A program made the position numbers and the translations under genes. This document shows positions 1 through 7,758 of a DNA stretch of 33,082 nt, in pieces. Location of the stretch: contig JAEUKJ010000726.1 in assembly GCA_016792665.1 (NCBI GenBank), positions 1 to 33,082 on the forward strand, read 5' to 3'. The stretch comes from Deltaproteobacteria bacterium. Its GTDB lineage: Bacteria > Myxococcota_A > UBA9042 > PHBI01. The notes under the pieces are model-generated. The model saw only the letters and a list, made by a program, of their open reading frames with translations. It ran no database searches and was not told the origin of the DNA. Position 1 is the first letter of the stretch. Every line of letters starts with the position of its first letter.

Positions 1-600
1 CACGTACGCGCCGCCGGCCGTGCACGAGCCCAGCACGCAGGCGATCTGCGGGACGTCGGCGGCCGAGAGGCGGGCCTGGTTGTAGAAGATGCGGCCGAAG
101 TGGTCGCGGTCGGGGAAGACCTCGGACTGCATCGGCAAGAAGGCCCCGCCCGAGTCGACGAGGTAGATGCAGGGCAGGCGGTTCTCGAGCGCGACCTCTT
201 GAGCGCGAAGGTGCTTCTTCACGGTCATCGGGAAGTAGGTGCCGCCCTTGACACTCGCGTCGTTGGCCACGATGACGCACTCGGTCCCGCACACGAGGCC
301 GATGCCGGTGACGATGCCGGCCGAAGGCGCCGCATCATCATAGAGGCCATCGGCGGCGAGCGACCCGAGCTCGAGGAAGGGCGTGCCGGGATCGAGCAGG
401 AGCTCGACGCGCTCGCGGGCGAGCAGCTTGCCGAGCTCGCGCTGGCGCGCCACCCCTTCCCCGCCGGAGCGTGCGCGGCCGACCTTCGTGCGCAGCGTCT
501 CGACCAGCGTCTCCATCGCGCGCTGATTGTCGCGGAAGGTCGCGCCCGCCGTGTCGATCTGGCTCTCCCAGGTGTCGAAGGGGTCATCGAAATGGGACAT
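1..600 (-). CDS. Methylcrotonyl-CoA carboxylase beta (carboxyltransferase) subunit, 5' part only
   Basis: The minus strand from ATG 600 is open for 200 codons to the window edge, so the C-terminal part is missing. The product begins [14 protein letters not shown] and contains [18 protein letters not shown] (about residues 116-133), [30 protein letters not shown] and [10 protein letters not shown]. These blocks are typical of the biotin-dependent acyl-CoA carboxyltransferase family. The [15 protein letters not shown] and [13 protein letters not shown] blocks point to the 3-methylcrotonyl-CoA branch (leucine degradation) rather than propionyl-CoA carboxylase. Family knowledge: this subunit moves the carboxyl group from carboxybiotin to the acyl-CoA and works in the cytoplasm with a biotin-carrying alpha subunit, which is not in this window. 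An AGGAG site (606-610) lies 5 bases before the ATG. The paralogous geranyl-CoA carboxylase subunit cannot be excluded. Confidence 0.93.
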   Translation of the reverse strand, partial: MSHFDDPFDTWESQIDTAGATFRDNQRAMETLVETLRTKVGRARSGGEGVARQRELGKLLARERVELLLDPGTPFLELGSLAADGLYDDAAPSAGIVTGIGLVCGTECVIVANDASVKGGTYFPMTVKKHLRAQEVALENRLPCIYLVDSGGAFLPMQSEVFPDRDHFGRIFYNQARLSAADVPQIACVLGSCTAGGAYV

Positions 601-674
601 CGTCGCTCCTGTCCGCGGGGTTCCGACTGGCCGCGGGGCCCTGCCTCGCTGCGCGCGCGCCGCAACGGACGCGC

Positions 675-703
675 GACATAGCAGCCTCCCACGCGGCCCG
701 CAA
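675..703 (-). promoter_or_regulatory. Candidate promoter of the carboxylase gene
   Basis: On the minus strand TTGCGG (703-698) is followed after exactly 17 bases by TATGTC (680-675). Transcription would begin near 668, leaving a leader of about 70 bases that contains the AGGAG site. This is pattern reading only; no conserved operator was recognised. Confidence 0.35.
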
Positions 704-891
704 CGGCATCCGCGGCCGTCGACATCGGCGAGGCGGCGCGCGGCTCTGTGCCCTCGGCCATCTTCCTTTCTTGACGCGGGGCCGTTTGGACACGAGGTTT
801 CGCGCGAGCGCCTTGGGCGGAGTCGCTGGCAGCCTGGCTGGGTCAGGCCGACGGCGCATCGCGAGGCGCGGGCGGGACGGGGGCAACGGAC

Positions 892-1917
892 GTGGTGGCG
901 AATACGGCGCGAACGAAATCGCAGAGGGCCTCGCGCGGCGACGCGGGCGCGCGCGGCGCGAAGTCCGAGCTGACCGGGCTCGGCCCCTGGCGTCTCGTCG
1001 AGGCGATCGGCGCCGGTGAGCGCGCCACCGTCTATCGCGCGACGCACGTCGGCGGGCATGGCACCAACGAGGCCCGGGCGGTGAAGGTCCTGCACGGGCT
1101 CCTCGCGCACGACCCCGACGCGGCCAAGGCCTTCGAGGTCCGTCTCCAGGCCCACGCGCAGCTCTCGCGCCTGGACCACCCCAACATCGTCCACTGCCAT
1201 GGCGTCGAGATCACCGCGGGTCGACCGTACGCCGTGCTCGACCTGGTGGATGCGGTGAGCCTCGACAAGCTCATGCCCGAGCGCGGGCGCGCCAAGGTCT
1301 CGGTCGAGGCGGGCGCCAACCTCGTCATCGCCATCCTCGATGCGCTCGCGGCCGCAGCCAACGAGAAGATCGCGCACGGCCGCCTCGCCGCCAACGACGT
1401 CCTGGTCCACCCGGACGGCATGGTGCAGGTCACGGGCTTCGGGCAGGCCGGCGACCTGCGCATGGACTTCCTGGCGGTCCATCGCCTCATCCAGTCGCTG
1501 AACACCCCGTGGCCGCCCGAGGTCGACGCGTGGCTCGATGCCCTCTCGGCCGAGCGCTCTGCCTGGAAGGATCTCCGCGCGGCGCGCGCGGCCTTTCCGC
1601 TGGCGACCACGGAGGCCGGGCGCAAGGCCCTCGAGCGCAGCGTGCGCAACCGCCGCAAGAAGGAACAGAAGGCCCTCGAAGAAGCCCAGGCCGAGGCCGA
1701 GGCGGGCGAGGAGGCGGAGGTCGAGGACGCCGCGGACGAAGAGGAGGTCGAGGAGACCGAGCGGCGCCCGAAGAAGAAGGCGCGGGTCCAGAAGCCGGTC
1801 GCGGTGCGCCGGGCCGAGGCGCTCCAGGCACTGCGTCAGGCCCGCATCACGGCGCTGGCGGCGCTGGCCATCGTGCTGGTCGCGCTGGCGATGGAAGTGC
1901 TGGGCGTCGGGAAGTAG
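892..1917 (+). CDS. Tail-anchored protein kinase-like protein, predicted pseudokinase
   Basis: This 341-residue protein has a protein-kinase fold signature: a glycine-rich loop [12 protein letters not shown] (residues 39-50), a VAIK-type lysine in AVKVLH (K65), and [11 protein letters not shown]. The catalytic elements are altered. The HRDLKPxN loop reads [11 protein letters not shown] (162-172), so the catalytic Asp is Arg164 and the following Lys is Ala166. DFG reads GFG (182-184). The C-lobe is short. Residues 245-305 are rich in Glu, Lys and Arg and probably form a charged coil. A single hydrophobic segment (about 319-337) ends the protein, so it is likely anchored in the membrane by its tail with the kinase-like domain in the cytoplasm. 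The start is GTG 892 or GTG 895; no good ribosome site decides between them. Phosphotransfer is unlikely, and a scaffold or regulatory role is inferred. The partner is unknown. Confidence 0.85.
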   Translation: MVANTARTKSQRASRGDAGARGAKSELTGLGPWRLVEAIGAGERATVYRATHVGGHGTNEARAVKVLHGLLAHDPDAAKAFEVRLQAHAQLSRLDHPNIVHCHGVEITAGRPYAVLDLVDAVSLDKLMPERGRAKVSVEAGANLVIAILDALAAAANEKIAHGRLAANDVLVHPDGMVQVTGFGQAGDLRMDFLAVHRLIQSLNTPWPPEVDAWLDALSAERSAWKDLRAARAAFPLATTEAGRKALERSVRNRRKKEQKALEEAQAEAEAGEEAEVEDAADEEEVEETERRPKKKARVQKPVAVRRAEALQALRQARITALAALAIVLVALAMEVLGVGK

Positions 1918-1947
1918 CGGCGTCGTGCGATAGGGCACCCGTGGTCA

Positions 1948-1976
1948 TTGTGCCGATGCGCGAGCGACGCTAGGTT
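1948..1976 (+). promoter_or_regulatory. Candidate promoter giving a leaderless metallophosphoesterase mRNA
   Basis: TTGTGC (1948-1953), a 17-base spacer and TAGGTT (1971-1976) end 7 bases before ATG 1984. No Shine-Dalgarno site precedes that ATG. The same TAGGTT-N7-start layout with a 17-base spacer recurs before the ABC transporter gene at 28640. Transcription would begin at or next to the start codon. Confidence 0.45.
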
Positions 1977-1983
1977 GTCGCGC

Positions 1984-3891
1984 ATGTTTCGCCGCTGTTT
2001 CGTCGTGCCCGCGGGGCGCTCACGGGTGCTCGCCCTTGTCGTGATGCTCGCCGCCTGTGGCGAGGATGGGGTCAAGGACCCGGTCGACACCTTCGAGGTC
2101 ACGCCGGACACCGCGCCCGACATCACGCCGGACACGGCCCCCGAGGTCGAGGCGGACACCGAGCCCGACGTCGCGCTGGACACGGCCCCCGAGGTCGAGG
2201 TCGATACCACCCCGCCCCCGCCGGTCGACCCGTTCGAGGCGGTCGATCCGACCCCGCCGTTCCTACCCGAGGAAGAAGCGCCGCCGGCCGCGCTGAGCTG
2301 TCCGCGGCTCGTCAACGCCGGGGCCGAGGCGGGCGATCTCACTGGCTGGCAGGTCGCCGAGGGGACCTTCGAGGCGGCCGACAACTTCCCGATCCCCTAC
2401 GCCGGCGGCTGGCAGTTCCGGGCCGGGCGCTCTTCGCGATCGCGCCTCACGCAGACCCATCACCTGGGCAGCGTGGTCGCGGGGCCGCGCACCGCGGTGC
2501 TGCGCACGATGGTGCGGAGCGACGACAGCGTCGACGAGGCATGGATGGCGGTCGCGGCCCTCGACGACCGCGGCATCGAGCTGGCGACGCGGAGGAACGG
2601 CCCGTACACGAGCAGCGACTGGCGGGAAGGCGAGGTCGCGCTGGCGCTGCCCGCGGGCACGACCCAGCTGCGCATCACCTTGGAAGGGGTGCGGCTCAAG
2701 GGCACCGACAACGATGCCTACTTCGATGACGTCGAGGTCTGCCTCTACGACCGCACGCCGCAGGCCCTGACCTCCGAGATGCCCGGTCCGCCGTTCCTCA
2801 TGAACGTGACACCAAACGCTGTCACGGTCATCTTCGAGACCCGGCTCGCGACGACCGCGGTCGTCGAGTACGGCCTCGACCCGAGCGCCCTCGACAAGGT
2901 CGCGACCTCGCCGGTGGCCAAGCAGATCCACAAGGTGCGCCTGACCGGCCTCGAGCCGTTCACGCGCTACTACTATCGTGTGCGCTACGCCGACCTCGCG
3001 CTGCCGCCGTACGACTTCCTCACGGCGCGCGCCCCCGACGACGATGGGCGTATCGAGTTCATCATGTTCGCCGACAACCAGGACGGCCCGAACGTGTTTC
3101 GCGGGCTCGCCAAGCAGATGGCCGCGTGGGACCCGGACTTCATCCTGCACGGTGGCGACGTGGTGCAGAACGGGACGCCCTGGGACTATCGCGAGACGTT
3201 CTTCGGACCGTACTTCGGCCTCGGCAACCACGCCGCCATCGTCATGGGGCCGGGCAACCACGAGACCTACTCGAGCACCATCCTGACCAGCGACGTCGCG
3301 CGGGCCCTCTGGGACACCTACGTCGACCAGCCCGGCGACAAGCACTGCTTCGGGTGGCGCTGGGGCTCGCTGTTCGTGATGGTCATCGACACCGAGAGGC
3401 CGCACGGCATCGGGACGGCGCAGTACGGGTGTATCGAGCAGACCCTGGGCTCGGAGCTCGCGCAGTCGGCGACGTTCCGCGTGGCCTTGTTCCATCGCGC
3501 GCCCCTCATCGAGTACTGGAGCTCGATCGCGGGCGAGCCCTCCGACGTGACCTTCTTCACCTTCGGTATGGACGCCCCCGACGTGCGCACCTACCTCGCG
3601 CCGCTGTTCCAGCGCATGCGCGTGCAGCTCGTCATGAACGGCCACAACCACCTCTACCAGTTCATCCCGCGCTGGCCCGAGTTCACGGCCTGGGTCATCT
3701 CGGGCGGTGGCGGCGGCGGGCTCGAGACGGGCGATCCGAGCACGCGCGTCAACGACTGGTCGGCCTTCGTCGAGAAGCAGACCTTCGGCCGCTTCCACTA
3801 CCTACGCGGCATCATCGAGGACGGGCGCTTGTGGGTGCGGGCCATCGGCGACCGCGGCGACGTGATCCACGCTTTTGAGATCGACCCCTGA
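1984..3891 (+). CDS. Exported metallophosphoesterase lipoprotein (purple acid phosphatase-like)
   Basis: ATG 1984 is chosen because it begins a lipoprotein signal peptide ending LAAC (C25); the TTG at 1948 would only add 12 unrelated residues. The 635-residue product has an acidic D/T/P/E-rich linker (30-100), a beta-sandwich-like segment with NAGAEAGDLTGWQV (about 106-256) resembling carbohydrate-binding modules, and a fibronectin-III-like segment (270-347). A calcineurin-type metallophosphoesterase domain follows. Its metal motifs are visible: DNQ (364-366), GDVVQNG (391-397), GNHE (424-427), FHRAP (503-507) and GHNH (553-556). The first motif is D-x-Q rather than the usual D-x-H. The layout resembles purple acid phosphatases. 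The substrate is unknown; a phosphoester or nucleotide handled at the cell surface is likely. The next gene also encodes a lipoprotein, 68 bases downstream. Confidence 0.88.
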   Translation: MFRRCFVVPAGRSRVLALVVMLAACGEDGVKDPVDTFEVTPDTAPDITPDTAPEVEADTEPDVALDTAPEVEVDTTPPPPVDPFEAVDPTPPFLPEEEAPPAALSCPRLVNAGAEAGDLTGWQVAEGTFEAADNFPIPYAGGWQFRAGRSSRSRLTQTHHLGSVVAGPRTAVLRTMVRSDDSVDEAWMAVAALDDRGIELATRRNGPYTSSDWREGEVALALPAGTTQLRITLEGVRLKGTDNDAYFDDVEVCLYDRTPQALTSEMPGPPFLMNVTPNAVTVIFETRLATTAVVEYGLDPSALDKVATSPVAKQIHKVRLTGLEPFTRYYYRVRYADLALPPYDFLTARAPDDDGRIEFIMFADNQDGPNVFRGLAKQMAAWDPDFILHGGDVVQNGTPWDYRETFFGPYFGLGNHAAIVMGPGNHETYSSTILTSDVARALWDTYVDQPGDKHCFGWRWGSLFVMVIDTERPHGIGTAQYGCIEQTLGSELAQSATFRVALFHRAPLIEYWSSIAGEPSDVTFFTFGMDAPDVRTYLAPLFQRMRVQLVMNGHNHLYQFIPRWPEFTAWVISGGGGGGLETGDPSTRVNDWSAFVEKQTFGRFHYLRGIIEDGRLWVRAIGDRGDVIHAFEIDP

Positions 3892-3908
3892 GCTTCGTAT
3901 CTCGCAAG

Positions 3909-3937
3909 TTGCGCGGGACCATGCGTTGAGCTAGAGG
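3909..3937 (+). promoter_or_regulatory. Weak candidate promoter for the beta-propeller lipoprotein
   Basis: TTGCGC (3909-3914), 17 bases, then TAGAGG (3932-3937). The gene also has GGAGG (3947-3951) 8 bases before ATG 3960, so a short leader is expected. The -10 match is poor; read-through from the upstream gene is also possible. Confidence 0.25.
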
Positions 3938-3959
3938 GCCGCGCCTGGAGGTCCTGCAT

Positions 3960-5117
3960 ATGTCGATTCGCTCCTCACTCTTCATCTCCCTCTTCCCGGC
4001 TCTCGTCCTCGGTTCGGCCTGCGGCAAGAAGACGCCGCCCCCCGAGCCCGTCAAGGCCGACGCGACCGAGCCCGCCAAGGCCGACGCGACCGAGCCTGCC
4101 AAGGCCGACGCGACCGAGCCTGCCAAGGCCGACGCGACCGAGCCCGCCAAGGCCGACGCAGCCCCGGCTGGTGATGCGGCCCCGGCGGCTGGTGATGCGG
4201 CCCCGGCGGCTGGTGATGCGGCCCCGGCTGGTGATGCGGCCCCGGCAGCTGGTGATGCGGCCCCGGCTGGCGACGTCGCGGCGGCGGGTCCGACCCCGGT
4301 GTTCGACACCGAGGGCTTCGCGACGCCCGAGTCGGTCTTCGTCGATGGCGAGACCTACTACGTCAGCAACATCAACGGTGCGCCGCTGGACAAGGACGAC
4401 AACGGCTTCATCTCGAAGCTCGGGGCCGACGGCAAGATCGTCGAGCTCAAATGGATCGACGCGTCCAAGGCCGACGTCGAGCTGAACGCCCCCAAGGGCA
4501 TGGGTGTCCTCGACGGCGTCCTCTACGTGGCCGACATCGACGTCGTCCGGAAGTTCGACGTCAAGACCGGCGCCCCGCTCGGCGCCATCACCGTCCCGAA
4601 CGCGTCCTTCCTGAACGACATCGTGGTCAGCGCCAAGTCGAAGACGGTCTACGTCAGCGACTCGGCCATCGGCGCCGACTTCAAGCCCAAGGGCACCCCG
4701 GCGATCTACGCGATCGGCGCCGACGGGACCCCGAAGGCCATCGAGGCGACGGTCACGGGCGGACCGAACGGCCTCGCGGTCGAGGCGGCCGACGGCGGCG
4801 ACATCCTCTACTGGGTCGGCTTCGACGACGCCGCGGCCATCGTGTCCTACGACTTCGGCAAGAAGGCCGCGGGCGCGAACGTGACCGTGCCGGCTGGTGG
4901 CCTCGACGGCCTCGCGATCGTCGAGCTGGACGGCGCCAAGTCCTTCGTCGTGTCGAGCTGGAAGGCCGGCTCGGTCTTCAAGATCGGCGCGGACGGCAAG
5001 GCGACCGTCCTGGCCAGCGGCTTCGAGGGCCCCGCCGACTTCGGCGTGGACCTCGCGAAGAAGCTCGTGGTCGTCCCGCACTTCATGAAGAACAAGGTCG
5101 CGGCCTTCTCGCTGTGA
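3960..5117 (+). CDS. Lipoprotein with tandem-repeat linker and SMP-30/NHL-like beta-propeller
   Basis: The 385-residue product starts with a signal peptide ending VLGSAC (C21; the -3 residue is Gly, off the classical lipobox). A long linker follows, made of five KADATEP-type repeats and then six GDAAPA/GDAAPAA repeats (about 31-110). From residue 115 on, blades of the type GFATPESVFVDGETYYVSN, LNAPKGMGVLDGVLYVAD, FLNDIVVS and GPNGLAVEA are typical of the SMP-30/gluconolactonase/NHL beta-propeller superfamily. No catalytic set could be assigned, so a binding role is as likely as a lactonase. The protein is expected at the outer or inner membrane surface. GGAGG (3947-3951) lies 8 bases from the ATG. 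A strong terminator follows at 5189-5231. Confidence 0.85.
   Translation: MSIRSSLFISLFPALVLGSACGKKTPPPEPVKADATEPAKADATEPAKADATEPAKADATEPAKADAAPAGDAAPAAGDAAPAAGDAAPAGDAAPAAGDAAPAGDVAAAGPTPVFDTEGFATPESVFVDGETYYVSNINGAPLDKDDNGFISKLGADGKIVELKWIDASKADVELNAPKGMGVLDGVLYVADIDVVRKFDVKTGAPLGAITVPNASFLNDIVVSAKSKTVYVSDSAIGADFKPKGTPAIYAIGADGTPKAIEATVTGGPNGLAVEAADGGDILYWVGFDDAAAIVSYDFGKKAAGANVTVPAGGLDGLAIVELDGAKSFVVSSWKAGSVFKIGADGKATVLASGFEGPADFGVDLAKKLVVVPHFMKNKVAAFSL
4047..4272 (+). repeat. Two in-frame tandem repeat blocks inside the lipoprotein gene
   Basis: Block 1 (4047-4162) has four full 24-base units plus a partial fifth and encodes PAKADATE. Units differ at only one or two bases. Block 2 (about 4164-4272) alternates 18- and 21-base units encoding GDAAPA and GDAAPAA. 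All units are multiples of three, so copy-number change would alter linker length but not frame. Confidence 0.9.
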
Positions 5118-5188
5118 GCGGTTCGCCGAGCGGCGCGTCGACCCCGTGAGCCCGGGCTCGCGGCCGACGACATCGTGAGGTAAAGATG

Positions 5189-5231
5189 CGCCTCGGGATA
5201 GGGACCAGGGTCCTTGTCCCGGGGCGTTTTT
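5189..5231 (+). terminator. Rho-independent terminator after the beta-propeller lipoprotein
   Basis: Bases 5189-5205 pair with 5210-5226 to give a 17-bp stem that includes three G-T wobbles, with loop CAGG, followed directly by five T (5227-5231). This is a textbook intrinsic terminator. It lies between the lipoprotein stop (5117) and ATG 5267, so the DUF350 gene should have its own promoter. It also argues against the upstream in-frame ATG at 5186 as a start. Confidence 0.85.
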
Positions 5232-5266
5232 GTTCTCGCCCACCCCAACCCCATGAGGATCCCGCG

Positions 5267-6145
5267 ATGACCACGATCCTGGCCTTTAGCCCGACCCTCT
5301 TCGAGCCCGACAACCTCATCCGGACGAGCCTCTTCTTCATCGGCTCCGTCGCGCTGGTGGCCGGTGCCAAGTATCTGCGCGAGCTGCTCGCGGCGCGGCG
5401 CGGCTTCAAGCTGAGCTCGCTCATCGCCGACCGCGACAACACGCCGGTCGCGGTCGAGATGGCGAGCTTCGTCCTCGCCATGGTCATCGGCCTCCTGGGG
5501 TCACTCGTGGTGCAGGGCACCGAGTGGTACGAGCAGGCCCTCGACCTCGTGGGCACTGGCCTCCTCGTGCTCCTCGTGCTGTTGGCCAATGATCAGGTGA
5601 CCTCGCGCCTCATCCTGCGCGGCATCGACTGCAACCGTGCCGTCGCCGACGACCACAACCTCGCGGTCGCCATCGTGCGCGGCGCCTCGAACATCGCCTC
5701 GGCCTTCGTCATCAAGGCCGCCCTGGGCCACCCCTCGGTCCTGTGGGAGCGCGTCATCTGGCTTGCGATCGGGCAGGCAGTCCTCGTCCTCATGTCGCTC
5801 GGCTACCAGCTCCTGACCCCGTACGACGACCTCGCCGAGGTGCGCAGAAAGAACATCGCTGCGGCGCTGCCGATGGCCGGGATCCTGCTGGCGGTAGGCC
5901 TCGTGGTGGGCTCGGCCCTGGCCGGTCAGGGCGAGGGCTGGGGCGCGGATCTGGCCTCGCTGGGGATCGACATCGGCATCTCGGCCGTGCTCGTCTTCGT
6001 CCTGCGCTGGGCCGGCGACAAGCTGCTCCTGCCGGGCTCGACCTTCCACGAGGAGATCGCGCGCGACCAGAACCCGGGCGCCGGCTTCATCGAGGCGTGC
6101 ACCTACGTGGCAGGCGCTCTGGCGGTCACCTACTTCCTCAACTGA
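5267..6145 (+). CDS. DUF350 family inner-membrane protein, two tandem units
   Basis: The 292-residue protein is very hydrophobic, with about eight predicted membrane segments arranged as two DUF350-like halves. The charged end motif EIARDQNPGAGFIEACTYVAG (about 263-283, quoted in part: IARDQNPGAGF) is typical of the DUF350/UPF0719 family, and a matching DRDNTPVAVEMASF lies in the first half (about 47-60). The family has no firmly assigned biochemical function. ATG 5267 is chosen because GAGG (5255-5258) lies 8 bases upstream and because the longer frame would start inside the terminator. It converges on the DUF1517 gene, which is itself a membrane-anchored protein of unknown role. Confidence 0.85.
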   Translation: MTTILAFSPTLFEPDNLIRTSLFFIGSVALVAGAKYLRELLAARRGFKLSSLIADRDNTPVAVEMASFVLAMVIGLLGSLVVQGTEWYEQALDLVGTGLLVLLVLLANDQVTSRLILRGIDCNRAVADDHNLAVAIVRGASNIASAFVIKAALGHPSVLWERVIWLAIGQAVLVLMSLGYQLLTPYDDLAEVRRKNIAAALPMAGILLAVGLVVGSALAGQGEGWGADLASLGIDIGISAVLVFVLRWAGDKLLLPGSTFHEEIARDQNPGAGFIEACTYVAGALAVTYFLN

Positions 6146-6200
6146 ACAGCGGCTCTCGTGTGCGTGGGCCCGCTTCGCTCGACTCTGTGAGGCGCGCCCC

Positions 6201-7166
6201 TCAAAGGGGAGCGAGGTAGGGCAGGTCGCTCAAGAGCTCGTCGCGCGTGAGGATGTCGCTCTCGGCGGCCGGGGTCCAGATGACCTCGAAGCCGACCATG
6301 GCCTGGCTCGTGATGGCCAGCATCGCCTGCAGCGACAACCGCACGTCTTCGGGGCCGGAGAGCTTCTCGGGCAGGCCGAGGGTCGTCGACTGGACGGCCA
6401 TCACCAGGGTCACGACGAAGAGCTCGTCGATGCCGAACTGGCCGTCCTCGTCGGTGAGCTCGTTGGCCTTGGACGAGTTGCGCTGCGTCTCGACCATCCC
6501 GCGCCCGTCGCGCCGCACGATCTCGCGGTCGAAAAAGGCACGGGCCTCGCCGGCCAGCGCGTTGAAGCGCGCCTCGCCGGGCGTGGGGGCGAGCCCCTTG
6601 TCCTCGCTGAAGTGGGCGTAGGCGACGTGGTCCTGGAAGGTCACTGTCGTGTGCAGGACGGTGCGCGCCATGCGGAAGATCCCGAACGAGGTCGACGTGT
6701 CGGCGGTGCGGACCGCGTCCTCGATGCGCGCGCGCAGGCCCTTGCTCGCGACCGCGTCGAAGGCGAGCTGCACGCGCCCGACGCACAGCGCCTCGGCCTT
6801 GCGCTGCTGCGCCTTCTTGATGATCGCCGCGATGAGGGCCCAGACGACGATCAGCAAGAAGACGATGCCGATCCCCGTCATGCAGCCGGGCGACAGCCGA
6901 ATCGAGCCTCCTCCTCCGCCGTAGTAGCCGCCGCTCGAGGAGGACCGCGACCCCGACGAGCTCGACGAGCGCGAGCCGCTCGAGCTGCGTGAGCCCCCCG
7001 AGCTGCGCGAGCCGCCCGAGCTGCTGCGCGAGAACCCGCCGCCGCTGCCGCCGGAGCGCGCCTCGGCCTGCGGTGCCTCGAGGGCGAGGGTCACGGACAC
7101 GGTCGTCGGCCAGGCGATGGCGAGGGCGACGAGGAACCAGCGGCGGCGCAGTCGCGAAGAGGTCAT
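6201..7166 (-). CDS. DUF1517 family membrane protein with Ser/Gly-rich segment
   Basis: This 321-residue protein starts with a basic N terminus and a hydrophobic export-type segment (10-30). An almost pure Ser/Gly/Arg stretch (38-88) and a transmembrane helix (about 97-116) follow. The C-terminal region (128-321) carries the DUF1517 hallmarks: ADTSTSFGIFRMARTVLHT, a RFNALAGEAR stretch, FVVTLVMAVQ, and FEVIWTPAAESDILTRDELL near the end. DUF1517 proteins are known from cyanobacteria, plants and other bacteria without a settled function. ATG 7166 is preferred to the upstream ATG 7217, because the -10-like TATGAA lies 6 bases before it and the extra 17 residues would precede an already complete signal segment. 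It may be co-transcribed from the MotA/ExbB-like gene ending at 7221. Confidence 0.85.
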   Translation of the reverse strand: MTSSRLRRRWFLVALAIAWPTTVSVTLALEAPQAEARSGGSGGGFSRSSSGGSRSSGGSRSSSGSRSSSSSGSRSSSSGGYYGGGGGSIRLSPGCMTGIGIVFLLIVVWALIAAIIKKAQQRKAEALCVGRVQLAFDAVASKGLRARIEDAVRTADTSTSFGIFRMARTVLHTTVTFQDHVAYAHFSEDKGLAPTPGEARFNALAGEARAFFDREIVRRDGRGMVETQRNSSKANELTDEDGQFGIDELFVVTLVMAVQSTTLGLPEKLSGPEDVRLSLQAMLAITSQAMVGFEVIWTPAAESDILTRDELLSDLPYLAPL

Positions 7167-7172
7167 GGCGCG

Positions 7173-7201
7173 TTCATAGCCGAACACGCCGGGCCTGTCC
7201 T
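7173..7201 (-). promoter_or_regulatory. Candidate leaderless promoter of the DUF1517 gene
   Basis: On the minus strand AGGACA (7201-7196), 17 bases, then TATGAA (7178-7173), which ends 6 bases before ATG 7166. There is no Shine-Dalgarno site. AGGACA matches the sigma-70 -35 consensus at four positions and TATGAA matches the -10 at four. Confidence 0.45.
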
Positions 7202-7220
7202 CTGCGCTCGGTCTCACACG

Positions 7221-7589
7221 TCAGGCCCCACGCGCCTCGCGCGCGGCGAGTCGGCGCAGGCCGACGGCGATGACGAGCCAGGTCAGGGCGAGCAGCGAGA
7301 GCCCGAGGATGAGGTTGGCGGACGACTCGGCGAAGCCCTGCATGAAGTAGACGTGCCAGTTCGAGGCCTCGGCGGGCGGCAACTGGACGCAGGCACGCAG
7401 CGTCGTCGCGACGGCTCCGATGAAGCCCGACAGCGACGCGAAGAAGGTGGCCCAGGACATCGCGCGCAGTGCCCCGAGCCGGAGCTCGTCCGGGCGCACG
7501 GCGAAGAAGATGGCGCCGCCCAGGGCCGCCAGCCCGAACGCCAGGATGAACCACATGGGCATGCCGCCCGACTGAAAGAACTCGATCAT
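7221..7589 (-). CDS. MotA/TolQ/ExbB-like small membrane protein
   Basis: The 122-residue protein has three predicted membrane helices (about 10-30, 42-65 and 86-113). The second helix is preceded by AMSWATFFASLSGFIGAVATT and the third lies in SANLILGLSLLALTWLVIAVG (both shown only as anchors), resembling the MotA/TolQ/ExbB proton-channel fold. It is shorter than MotA or ExbB and lacks a recognisable cytoplasmic loop, so a true channel is uncertain. ATG 7589 is firmly supported by AGGAGG 7 bases upstream. It is divergent from the ECF sigma gene and only 54 bases from the DUF1517 gene on the same strand. No MotB/ExbD partner is present. Confidence 0.7.
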   Translation of the reverse strand: MIEFFQSGGMPMWFILAFGLAALGGAIFFAVRPDELRLGALRAMSWATFFASLSGFIGAVATTLRACVQLPPAEASNWHVYFMQGFAESSANLILGLSLLALTWLVIAVGLRRLAAREARGA

Positions 7590-7723
7590 GACACAGCCTC
7601 CTGAGGTGTTTCGGGCGCGGTGTCGCCCGCGCAGAGAAGGAAACGCGGCGGGGCTCGCGCTGTGACACGTGGTCGCGAGAAGTTTGCGAGGCGGCCCGGC
7701 GGATCCCGAAATCGGCGCGACGT

Positions 7724-7752
7724 TTGTCACATCCGTCGCCCTCGTGCATTTC
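7724..7752 (+). promoter_or_regulatory. Candidate promoter of the ECF sigma gene
   Basis: TTGTCA (7724-7729, five of six to consensus), 17 bases, then CATTTC (7747-7752, weak), which ends 6 bases before GTG 7759. The geometry matches the other leaderless candidates in this window. It suggests housekeeping control of the sigma gene, though an ECF autoregulatory site may also exist and was not recognised. Confidence 0.35.
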
Positions 7753-7758
7753 CTGGTC

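Noticed and set aside
771-799. TTGACG (771-776) as promoter of the pseudokinase gene
   Set aside because: No acceptable -10 lies 16-18 bases downstream (the place reads GAGGTT).
5186-5266. In-frame upstream ATG extension of the DUF350 gene
   Set aside because: It would start within the 17-bp terminator stem; ATG 5267 has its own ribosome site.
6197-6209. CCCCT-CAA-AGGGG hairpin at the end of the DUF1517 gene
   Set aside because: The stem is only 5 bp with a 3-base loop and no T-run; it is likely chance.
7661-7680. CACGTG-centred sequence near the sigma gene as an operator
   Set aside because: The flanks do not continue the palindrome beyond 6 bases.
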